Source: Neofusicoccum parvum (Eukaryota; Ascomycota; Dothideomycetes; Botryosphaeriales; Botryosphaeriaceae). From it: a stretch of 64,000 nucleotides of DNA. Position numbers and translations under genes: made by a program. Positions 55,381 through 64,000 of the stretch are shown piece after piece. The DNA is taken from contig CP087215.1 of NCBI GenBank assembly GCA_020912385.1, positions 868,001 to 932,000 of the forward strand, read 5' to 3'. The notes beneath the pieces were generated by a model, which had not been told where the DNA came from, searched no databases, and worked only from the letters and a program-made list of their open reading frames with translations. Each line of letters starts with the position of its first letter. The first letter of the stretch is position 1.

Positions 55381-58300
55381 TGTCCCGGTCCCCGCTGTCC
55401 GCTCCTGCTGTCGCGTGCTGTCTGCAGATGCTGTGTGGTGGTGGCGGAGTGGTGGTGGCGGAGTGGTGGTGGGGTGACGCGAGGGACCGGCGCGTCGTCG
55501 TCATCGGCGTCGGCTTGGTCGGATCCGGCAGCTGCGGCTTCTCCGAACGTCTGGGGTAATCCGATAATCGTCGGGCGCTTTCGATGCGTGCGACCAGAGG
55601 GGCCGGCGCAACACTTGAGCCCATCAGGGCATTACGCCGTCTGCGAGCAGCATGTATCGCGCATCGGAAAGGACGACTGGGAGTACAGCGACAACAAGGA
55701 CCACTTTCGACCGTAATCTGCGCAGCATGAGGAGCCAAAGCGACATGTCTTCAGATTCTTGCCCACCACGCGTCACAACGACGTGTCCGTGTCGAGTCAC
55801 TTCCTTCAGGACTCGTGTGATCGTAGTCTTGATGGCTGAAAGCATGCAGGACTCGAGAGGTCCAGTAAGCTCTGCTGATCTCTCGACTACCATGCGTCAA
55901 CAACCCGTCAACAGCGAAATTACTTCACCTGGACGCTTTGCAAAGACCGGACGGCACTGGCACCGCAGTTCGGCTTTTCAGCTGACCTCAGGAGGCGCTT
56001 CTTCAGCAAACATAATCAAGAGAGTCAGGCAGGAGCGGCGATCAAAGGGGAGTGGGAATTGTCAGCGCAGGATCCCCTTTTCGCCTCTCGCCGCCCACGT
56101 TCAGGCTCCCCCCCAGGTCATGCGGGCTATTCGGACCGCTCTCCGCGTTATCGCTGCGTTGACTAGGAGCGAGCACTGCCATGGATGCCATCACACCCGC
56201 CGCCTCCTCGATCATCGATTGCTTGCTTGCTAAGAGGGCGCACGGGTCGATCACGGCCGCTTCCCCGCGTCTCGCGAGCGGCTCGTGATCAGCAAACGAG
56301 TGGGTGGCAGTGTGATGGAAGGATGGCTGGTGGTCTATTGGGTTGACCTGCTCGCTGGAACCTTCCAAGAATGCAGTGAGACGAGCTAAAGGGACCGCAC
56401 GTGGCGAATCATTCTACGGTGGCCCTGCGGCATTTACCATCACGCCCGGCCTGCCTCTGTCTCTCGTGCAAGAAGGTTTGAGGGTATGCGCTGGCACTTG
56501 TTTGGCCGATATTAAGAAGGCAGATTCTGTGGGGTTGGTTGCCTGCTGCGATCTGGTTTGCGGAAATCAAAGAATGTGAAGAGTGCCGGGGTGGGAGGCA
56601 TTGGGTCCTGCACGCCGACGGTTTCGGCAGACGTGGCTTGGGGTTGATGGCCTGAGACGCCCGGTTTTCTGGATAGGAGCCGTCTTGATAGGGAAAATGC
56701 TTGCGTGAGCCACCCTCCCTTCCAAGGCTGGCTGAGAAGCAAGGCCTTTGAGGATTTTTCCTTGGCTGGAAACCAACATCCCTCATGCTGCGCAACGGGC
56801 TGCTCGGGAATTTGCAGCTCGTATATTCCCGGCTTGTGCGGGAGTTGCGCTGGTGGCACTTGCCGGAGACGAGCGCTGCCCGAGTGCACCCTGCTCCGGG
56901 TCGGCAACGGGTTTTGGTTCTGGGGAGACCAGACCAAGTTTCGCACCATGAGCCGACTCCCGTGCCCGTCGGCTAGGCTGAGATGGTGAGGCAGGCCGGG
57001 GTCAACGGCATCGCCGAGAATCCCAAACGGACCATCTCTCCCGGCTGAGCGGTAAGAGGTCCTTCAATCGAGAAGTGCGGCTTCAGCGACGAGCTTGGGC
57101 TTGGCCGTGGCATGCGAGGCAGCAGAGCACAGCTGGCAGTTCACGGACGGGGAAGATGCCTTCTGGCTCCCGACATTAGCTCGGCGCGGAACGTGCCCCA
57201 CAGCAGGCGGATGCATTTGCTACTTTCAACGTCCATAGTACATGGAGGCCGCGCGGTCTGGATGGCGAGTGACTATCAGACCAGAAAGCCAGAGCGCCGG
57301 GACGCAAGCACAGAAAAAAGGTTACGAAGCCGCCAGAGTCAAGGAAAAGGTTGGGTGCTTTTTTGTTTGTCTCCATTCAGCCTGCACCGGTGCTACGTCG
57401 CACTCCCAGGACATGTTCGAGGCAACGACCGGTGTGCCCAGAGTTTGGGAGACCGTGCCGCTTGGCAGGGTGGATTTTATCCGGCCAGTGATGGTGGTGT
57501 GCAGGGCGACGTATGCAAGGAACAGAGCAGGAGCGCTGTGGCGCACAACAAGGAGGGTCGGACGGGCAGGTCGACGGCCAGCGGGCGCGAGTGGGAGCGC
57601 AAGGCCAACCCGGGCGGCGAGGAGCGGTGATATTCATAGCACCAATGGGGTGGCGGGTGACGCAGCAGCGGATGCGCCTTGATACTCTACTGTGGCGGAG
57701 CCATCTGCTGTGCGGCACTAGGGCTCGCGGGAGGCGGCGGGCCAATGAGCGCGGCAGGCGAGGAGCTGGGGAAGGCGAGGGCGAGCAGAGCGGGCGGCGG
57801 CTGGCTGGAAGCTTCGGGTCGGATTGGGACAAGCGGGCGTGAAGTCAAGACGGGCTTGAGTCAGCCAGATCACCGCAGCGGCACCCTGGACGCCCTACAA
57901 CAAGAGTTCCGTGGACTTGGCGCGGGCCTGGATGGTCCTCGAAATTGGCGAGATGGCAAAGTACGTGTTAGTGATCTCACGCGATGCGTACGTCTCAGGC
58001 GGGCAAGCATCATGACGGGCAAACGAAGCATGCCTCTTCGCTCGCCAGATGCGGCTGGCCTCCGGCGCTTGGATTGGCCGTGAAACTTTGGGTGATGCGG
58101 AAGGACGACTACTGCGAGCTAGAGGCGACCACGCCACGGCGGCGGGCCTCCTCATGACAGCTCGCGCGGCCTCCACGGCTCTTTGCAGGCTGAGCGGAGC
58201 GTGGGAAATAGAGTGTCTCAGCGCAGATTAGACTCGCCAGGAGCAGCGGCGGACGATCTGGTCTGGCCAGCGCAGAGGGGCGCAAGACGCGCACGGCGGC

Positions 58301-58544
58301 CGGACGGGGGCATGCAAACGGCAGAATCAAGCATGAGGCAGGGAGAGCTGGCGCCGGGGCGCTGGGCGCTGAGTCGAGCACGGCTGCGGAAGCGCAGGCA
58401 ACGGCGCACGGCGGCGGAGCGGAAGACGGCGGCGAGCGCCAGCGGGCGTCAGGGGGAGCTGCCGCATCCGGGCGTGGTGCAGGCGGAGGGCGCGCGCGGC
58501 AGTTGGCGCGCGAGCTGGCGTCGGGAGCGGGACGCTGGGGGTCG

Positions 58545-58592
58545 GGGCGAGGGCGTGGGCGTGGGCGCGGGCGTGGGCGAGGGCGTGGGCGT
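58545..58592 (+). repeat. GGGCGN hexamer repeat (8 units)
   Basis: Eight contiguous GGGCGT/GGGCGA/GGGCGC units, a G-rich array. Confidence 0.85.
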
Positions 58593-58672
58593 ATCGCGGG
58601 ACGCGGCGGGCGGCCAAGCCAAGATCCAGCCAGATCTCGCGGGCGGCTGAAGCTGGCGGCGGGTAGCGAGGC

Positions 58673-58711
58673 GAGGCGCGAGGCGCGAGGCGCGAGGCGC
58701 GAGGCGCGAGG
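58673..58711 (+). repeat. GAGGCGC heptamer repeat (5 full units plus part)
   Basis: Five perfect consecutive GAGGCGC units and a partial sixth. Confidence 0.9.
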
Positions 58712-58805
58712 AGCAGGAGTCGCCGGGGAACGGCGGCGCGCGCAAACGGCGGCGGGAGCGGGGGCACCCGAGGTCGCGCCGTGGTCCAGAGCGCCGCGCC
58801 CGTTT

Positions 58806-58829
58806 CATCGCCATCGCCATCGCCATCGC
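58806..58829 (+). repeat. CATCGC hexamer repeat (4 units)
   Basis: Four perfect consecutive CATCGC units followed by CGTCGTC. Confidence 0.85.
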
Positions 58830-59975
58830 CGTCGTCCCCTCTCGTCGTCCGCGCTGGGCCCCGGGCCCTATCCCTGCCCAGGCGCCGCCAGAGCACCGTC
58901 CGCCGCCTGCCTCGCCGGCGCTGGCACCGCGACCGCGACCGCGCCCACGCCCACGCCTCGCCGGTCGCGGTCGAGCTGCTCCTCCGCCGGCGGACGTGCG
59001 GCTCACCACCACCACGCCCGCGCCGCTCCCGCCTCCCCGGTGCTCCACCGTGTCCGCGCGCCGGCCGTCTGCAGCCAGCCACGTCGCCGCCCATCACCGC
59101 CTGCCCGAGTCCTGACGTCACCTGGCTCCGGTGTGGACGGTCCCTGCGGGGTGTTTGGCTTTCGGGCTGCATGTCGACCCGAGCCGGGTCAGCGTCGTGC
59201 TGCTGGAAGACGAGCTCCGGGCCGGCGAGGAGAGGGCCTGCGCGGCAATATTCGAGCGGCGATTGTTGGCCAGGACAGCACGGAGTCGAGGCGGGATGAG
59301 GTGCTGTTTTACCTCGTCTCTCCTGATAGGCACGTGAATTGCCACCCCAGAAAAAGTCAAGATACTCTAGCTGTTGGACGCCCCCTCACCCGCCCCGAGC
59401 TTCCACCCCGCCGGGCCCGTCTGGGACAGCAGCCCCTGAGCACGACGCTCAAGATGATGTGCAGAGCCGTCCGGTCCGCCCGCGCCGTCCACCAAGCCGG
59501 CGCTTCCGCGCGGTAAATGCTGCCCAAGACCCAAGCGCCCTCAGGCGACACGGCCCGACGACCTGACTCCGAACGCCTGTTCTGCAGCCAGCGCTCCTTT
59601 TCTTTTTCGAGCATTCTGTGCAGAGCCCGCCGCGCATCCTGCCGCTCTGACGTGCGCCCGGCCGCGCCCACCGCCGCGCCCGCCATGCCAGGGGCGCGCC
59701 GAGCAGCGCGCCGCGGACGTGTCTCCGCCGCCGGCAGTCGAGGGCCTCCCGCGCTGATCGTGGGCGCGCGCTCGCCAGCGCAACGGTTCTCCAGCCTGGC
59801 TAGCGGCGGCATCTGCCACATTGGCCCGCCCATCACAGCCTGACGTTTCCGATCGGGAAGAGCCCTGAAGAGAGTTTACGCTGCATCCCGAGCATCTGGT
59901 CCGCTCCGCCACCAATACGGCCGCCGTTATTACGCTTTTCATGCGCGCGCCGGAAGCGCTGGGCGGCGGCCGCGT

Positions 59976-60014
59976 CGCAGGCGCAGGCGCAGGCGCAGGC
60001 GGGCGCAGGCGGGC
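59976..60014 (+). repeat. CGCAGG hexamer repeat, degenerating into CGGG units
   Basis: Four perfect CGCAGG units (59976-59999), then alternating CGGG and CGCAGG. Confidence 0.85.
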
Positions 60015-60049
60015 GTGGGGCTGGCGCGGGCGGGCGGCGCCTCGCACGG

Positions 60050-60067
60050 CAGCAGCAGCAGCAGCAG
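60050..60067 (+). repeat. CAG trinucleotide repeat (6 units)
   Basis: Six perfect CAG units in a non-coding GC-rich context. Confidence 0.85.
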
Positions 60068-61126
60068 CGCGGCGGGCGGCTCCGCTGGTCGCACGGCGGG
60101 GCGGAGGCGTCGGCGGCAGGCAGGCGCGGGTGCAGGGCGCAGGGCGCGCGGCGGTGGCCCGTCTGCGGTGGCGGTGTCAGCCGCATGCGCACCGCAGGCA
60201 GGGCCGGGCGCCCGCGAAACGGCGCGGGGGCAAACGCAGCGCGTTTCGCGTCCGTCTCAGGGCCGGCGTAAGCGAAGTTGTGCACGCTGCGGCCGCTGTG
60301 GCCGCTGGGCCCGCCGCCCGCGGTGCTCGCTGTGCTGGAGGCGGATCTCGGCAGTGGGGCTTCCCCGCTGACACGCTGCAGGGAGCCCAGGTCTGGCTGC
60401 GCGATAACTGCGCCATCCCGGCCCCCTGCGCGGCGGCAGCGGGCTGTCACCCGAACATCACCCACTGGCTGCATGTCAGCCATCGCTGCCGTCGATCGTC
60501 CCGCCGCGTCGTGGGCTTCGCTGCCCGCGTGCGCGCTGCCCGGCCGCCCGCCAACGCGCGGCGCCGCCGTTCTTCACACGCCGATTCTGCACGCTAGAGC
60601 GGGCACGATCCCGCGCGGGCAGCGGCGCCAGGCTGCAGCCCGGGCGCGCGCGCGGAGTGCATCGCCAGCCCATGTCGGGCGGAAGTGCCGAGGCAAGGCG
60701 GTCAAAAAAGAAGGTTCACCACCCCCTGCGCATCCCGCACGGCTGGGCGCGCGCTGGCAACCCGACTACGCAAGGGCGCTGCCCGCTTCAAAAAGCGAGG
60801 CCATGCCATGCGCCCCAGCACCCCGGCCGCGAGTCAGGGCCCCAGGGCGCGGTGGGTAAGTTTTGCTGCTCGAATAAATCTGCATCCAGCGGCCGATGGT
60901 TCAGTGCGCGCAACGGAGCTGGTCGCACCGCGTGGTGTGCTCGACTGCGCATCGAGAGGATCATTGAGCAGGCGCGGCAGCCAGATGCAAGGACAAAGTA
61001 TATCTAGCCATTGTCCTACCGCTCCCCTCCCCAGCTACCCGTCCCTACATCTTGCAATCCGCCCCAAGCCGTCCCTCATTTCCCTCCGCGTCCCTCCTTC
61101 TCCAGATCCAGCCGCGTGCCTGCGTC

Positions 61127-61633
61127 ATGTCTGCCACCACCTCGCCGCAATCTAAAGCCCCCGCCCACGCATCGAACCACCCTCAGACGACCCGCGCCCA
61201 CCACGCCTCGCCCACCGGCCTGCCCACGCCCGCCGCCTCGCCGCAGGCCCACTCCACCGCCTCGTCGCCGTCGCCGCCCGGCGCCAGCCAGCCGCGCAGG
61301 ATGCACAACATGTCCATCTCCAGCATCCTGTCGCCCGCCGACCACGCCGCCAGCTCGTGCGCCCAGATCCCCGAGGCCGCCGCCGAGACGCCGTCGTCCA
61401 GCGCCTGCTCGGCCGGCAGCCGCAACAGCGTCGCCGAGGAGACGCCCGCCCAGCAGTTCACCTGGAACGAGGACCCCAAGAAGATCAACGACATGCTCCG
61501 CAGCCTGAATCCGGACAGCGCCGAGTGGGTCGTCTGGAAGGACTGGGCCGACTTCCTGGAGGAGGAGCGGGAGCGCGTGGCCGCCGAGCGGAAAGCGGCC
61601 GCCGCCACCGCCGGCGCGCAGGGCACCGGGTAG
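61127..61633 (+). CDS. Small low-complexity protein with helical C-terminus (168 aa)
   Basis: This single-exon frame starts at GCGTC-ATG, about 125 bp after a TATATCTA-like sequence near 60998. Residues 1-58 are Ser/Pro/Ala/His-rich and probably disordered. Residues 59-70 (MHNMSISSILSP) resemble short N-terminal motifs of fungal transcriptional regulators. Residues 106-155 form a well-defined block (QFTWNEDPKKINDMLRSLN, then AEWVVWKDWADFLEEERERV) with three Trp and a charged helix, unlike the composition-driven frames nearby. That difference in composition is the main reason to call it a gene. No domain is recognised. It could also be the first exon of a longer gene or a regulator of the GC-rich locus. 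Confidence 0.6.
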   Translation: MSATTSPQSKAPAHASNHPQTTRAHHASPTGLPTPAASPQAHSTASSPSPPGASQPRRMHNMSISSILSPADHAASSCAQIPEAAAETPSSSACSAGSRNSVAEETPAQQFTWNEDPKKINDMLRSLNPDSAEWVVWKDWADFLEEERERVAAERKAAAATAGAQGTG

Positions 61634-64000
61634 CAGCGCAAGATCAAGACCGAGAACGTCTCATGCATTTGGGTTCGGGCTGCGTTGCGGGTCACGGCGT
61701 GGGTGCTTGGGTTGCGTCTTCTTCTCCGTCCGACACTTCTGCTTCTCTCCCCTTCCAGTCACGCGTCTTGCCGCTGCCGGGGGGCTTTTGTTTAATGGGA
61801 TTTTGCGCCGCATTGGGAACAGTTTGGACTTGGGATCAAAAGATGCGTGGGGTTTGGCTACTGGCTTTTGCACAAAATGTTCATAGGCATGGGGCATTGC
61901 GATTTCACCACCGGCTGTCGGGAGGGCACGGCCGTTCAGCATATCAGCAGCAGCAGCACCACCGCCCCGGCGCCGACAGCAACAGGCGGGCGCTTCTGTT
62001 AGGAAGGGCGCGGGCGCGCTCGGCATGTCTCTCCTTGGCAGATGCTCGCAGCTGGAAGGGTTCTTCGCATCGTTAGACTGGCATGGGCGAGAAATGGAAA
62101 CCAGAAAAAAAAGTCCCTTGGGGGTTCAGTCCTGCTCCGTCCGTCGTCGCCGTCGCCGTCGCCGGCCACCGCCCGCCCCGCTGCCGTCGTCCGTCTTGGC
62201 TTTATTTTTACCTACGCGGTCGGGATCGGACCGGTTCAGCCTTACTTGACCGGACCCATCGTGGCGGGTCACGATGATTTGTGCAAGTGTGTGTCTGTGT
62301 TCTGTGTATCGCTTGCCCTCCCGCTTCCCCCGCCGAACACCCGCGACCCACGAGCCCGCCCTCCGCTCCACGCCCGCCTGCCCTGCTCGAGCCGGCGCTG
62401 CGGGCGCCTGTCCGGCCGGCGAGCCCTGGCGTTTGACTCGGGCACTCGCCGCAGTCAAGCTTTCTGGTCGCTACCACCTCGCCGGGAACAAGGGGGACGC
62501 CAGAAGCAAGTCCACCGTGTACACACACACTCGCACATGGCCGCCGCCGGCACCCGCTCTTCCGCCCGACCCCCCCAGCCGCCAGCCCAACACCACGCCC
62601 CGCCGCCGCCGCCGCCGCCGCAACCGCAACCGCAACCGCAGCGCCCCGTCCATCGCGGGGTGCGTGGCCACGCGCGACGGGCGCGCATGCAGCCCAGCCC
62701 GCCCTCCTCCACCCTCGCGCCCAGTGCGGGCCGCTCCTTCCCACAGCCGTTTGCATGCACTCCACTGACTCAGTGGCCTGCATTGCATGGGGAGAAAGAA
62801 TGGAGACATCGTCTTGTATTTTCCGACTGCATGGTCTACGACTGTCCCACGCTGCCGCCCCCCGATCCTCACCGGTCCCGGCGCAGCGTTTCCGGCGCGT
62901 GGTCCCGCTTCCCCGTGTGGTGCCTTCTGCTCGCTCTGGCCACTGTGCTGGAGGCTCGAGTTGGTTCTTCTGCTTCGGCCTTCTCCACACGAACTGTTGT
63001 CACTGCCCATCCGATCCACCTCTGCGTGTCTTTCTGTGCGCTTGGGCTCGCTTCCGCTGGGGAGGGACGGGAGCTGGGAAGGTGGACATGCGACACGTTG
63101 CTCTGCGTACACGACGGCCGTCTGTTGGCGGGAAAGAGAAACGGCTACGGGGCTCGTCACCTGCGGTGCGGACCGGTCAGTCGTGGGTGATCGTGGGTCG
63201 AGCTCCAGCACCGCCGGTGGGCTGGCCGGTGTCCGAGTCATCGACGGGCATGGGAGGTTGCCGTGCCCAGGACGGCTGGCATGCTCGGGAGGCGGCTTGC
63301 GACTGGGCCGGCACTGGGGGAAATCAGCTCGCAGGCCGTGAGCTTGGGGAAGAGGTGGTCCGAATTTCTGGCTGCACCGGTGTCGCCGGGCTTTCGTGTG
63401 GTGGACCAGTGCCCACACTGCCGCGCCCACAGCTCACTCCCCCAAGCAAGGGAGCGGCCGGCGCGTCAACGGCACGGCGCGGCACGACCCCCGCCGGGAG
63501 ACGCCTCGCAACGACCAAGGCAGAGAGCCGTGCTGCCACACACGCCCTGCTCGCCCTGAGGCTCGAACTGATGGTCTGACAAGCTGCGCGGGTAAGCACT
63601 AATCCAGCTTTCAGCCCAACCTGACTGCCTGACCGTCGGCCTGAAAAACCTCAACTGTATGCTGACAACGGCAGACAAACCTAGCCGTGCGACTGAATGT
63701 GCTTCGTAGGGCTCCGCCGGCCAGGCAGCACAGGTATGCTGCACTGCACTTGGCGATCTCGGTTGATCACTCCTCGCCACGCCCCTTGTCCAGCCATCCC
63801 ACACGCAAACGCACACGCACTTCAAAAATCCACGATCCACGATCCAGCCGCCCAGCCTTGACGCAAGCCCCGGCCGTGGCCAACGGTTGCGTGGGTCAAG
63901 GTCGCACAAAGAGCAGAAAGGAGGCGTTCGTGGCCAAACCCTTGTCCGGATCTGGGCTGCTCTCAGCTGGGCACAAAACCCGGGATACGGTCGAGCTTGG
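61634..64000. other. GC-rich right end of window, no supported gene
   Basis: 2.4 kb downstream of the 168-residue gene. The first 400 bases look like a 3' UTR with G/T-rich stretches. The rest is GC-rich with (CCG)7 and (CAACCG)3 near 62600-62641. The long plus- and minus-strand frames (for example 62042-63190) have no motif. A gene continuing beyond the window cannot be ruled out. Confidence 0.45.
62600..62641 (+). repeat. CCG trinucleotide run followed by CAACCG hexamers
   Basis: About seven CCG units directly followed by three CAACCG units. Confidence 0.8.

Larger units (their letters stand above)
55381..61126. other. 5.7-kb gene-free tract, increasingly GC-rich with short tandem repeats
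   Basis: From 55381 to about 57500 the base composition is ordinary, but no frame shows a domain or a splice-consistent gene. From about 57500 to 61000 it becomes very GC-rich and CpG-dense, with many hexa-, hepta- and trinucleotide repeats (listed separately). Long open frames on all strands are composition artefacts, rich in Arg, Ala, Gly and Pro. It may be the long upstream regulatory region and leader of the gene at 61127 or hold non-coding transcripts. Confidence 0.5.

Noticed and set aside
54394..55716. 440-codon plus-strand frame opposite the esterase gene
   Set aside because: Arg/Gly/Val-rich shadow; the minus strand has a full esterase triad.
58503..59516. 337-codon frame in the GC-rich tract
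   Set aside because: The N-terminal part is translated tandem repeats (Gly/Arg) and the rest is Arg/Pro/Ala noise; stop-free because of GC content.
55381..61126. Possible rDNA or telomere-adjacent repeat in the GC-rich tract
   Set aside because: No rRNA-like conserved segments and no TTAGGG arrays were seen; the repeats are short and of several unrelated types.
62042..63190. 382-codon plus-strand frame at the right end
   Set aside because: No domain, His/Pro/Arg-rich repeats and no splice or start support. It may be a 3' UTR or non-coding transcript.

Overview
The window is nuclear DNA from a filamentous ascomycete (Pezizomycotina). A dothideomycete is my best guess, but I cannot place it more finely. 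The signs are many short GT-AG introns (about 44-75 nt, one of 139 nt) with CTAAC/CTGAC-like branch sites, GC-rich codon use, CACC/GCC-ATG start contexts, and fungus-specific families: a Git3-type glucose receptor, a NACHT STAND protein, and a giant DUF3638/DUF3645 protein. I support sixteen protein-coding genes and one tRNA gene. Exon boundaries were read from donor, acceptor, branch-site and phase consistency. No mitochondrial, viral or intact transposon coding sequence was seen.

Layout. 0.9-8.1 kb: a secreted or membrane protein of unknown function, a small membrane protein (DUF6640-like), and a divergent pair made of a CTP-dependent diacylglycerol kinase (DGK1-like, minus) and the 60S ribosome-assembly helicase SPB4 (plus). 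8.5-11.6 kb: an NLR-like NACHT protein whose 3' end is hard to splice. 13.2-15.1 kb: a five-exon Git3-like GPCR. 17.4-21.0 kb: a divergent pair, an SDR protein with a Cys-rich insert and an unknown F-box-like protein. 23.3-24.3 kb: an acidic unknown protein. 25.8-35.7 kb: a 3,248-residue P-loop protein. 36.3-46.2 kb: an NmrA-like reductase, a nine-exon fusion of a GMC/cholesterol-oxidase-like flavoenzyme with an alpha/beta hydrolase, and a DUF2235 (Tle1-like) hydrolase. 49.0-51.4 kb: a dynamin-family GTPase. 53.7 kb: tRNA-Arg(ACG). 54.5-55.4 kb: an HSL/arylacetamide-deacetylase-type esterase. 55.4-64 kb: very GC-rich, repeat-studded DNA with one supported small gene (61.1-61.6 kb).

How the genes fit together. 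Most are independent housekeeping or signalling genes, as is usual in fungi. The 36-46 kb block (reductase, sterol-oxidase/hydrolase fusion, DUF2235 lipase-like enzyme) may be a small lipid or steroid modifying neighbourhood, but this rests only on adjacency. The most unusual items are the oxidase-hydrolase fusion with a Cys in the nucleophile elbow, the SDR lacking the usual catalytic Tyr, a 51-nt stop-free intron in the DUF2235 gene, the uncertain 3' end of the NLR-like gene, and the 5.7-kb gene-free GC-rich tract. No clearly new multi-gene system was found.
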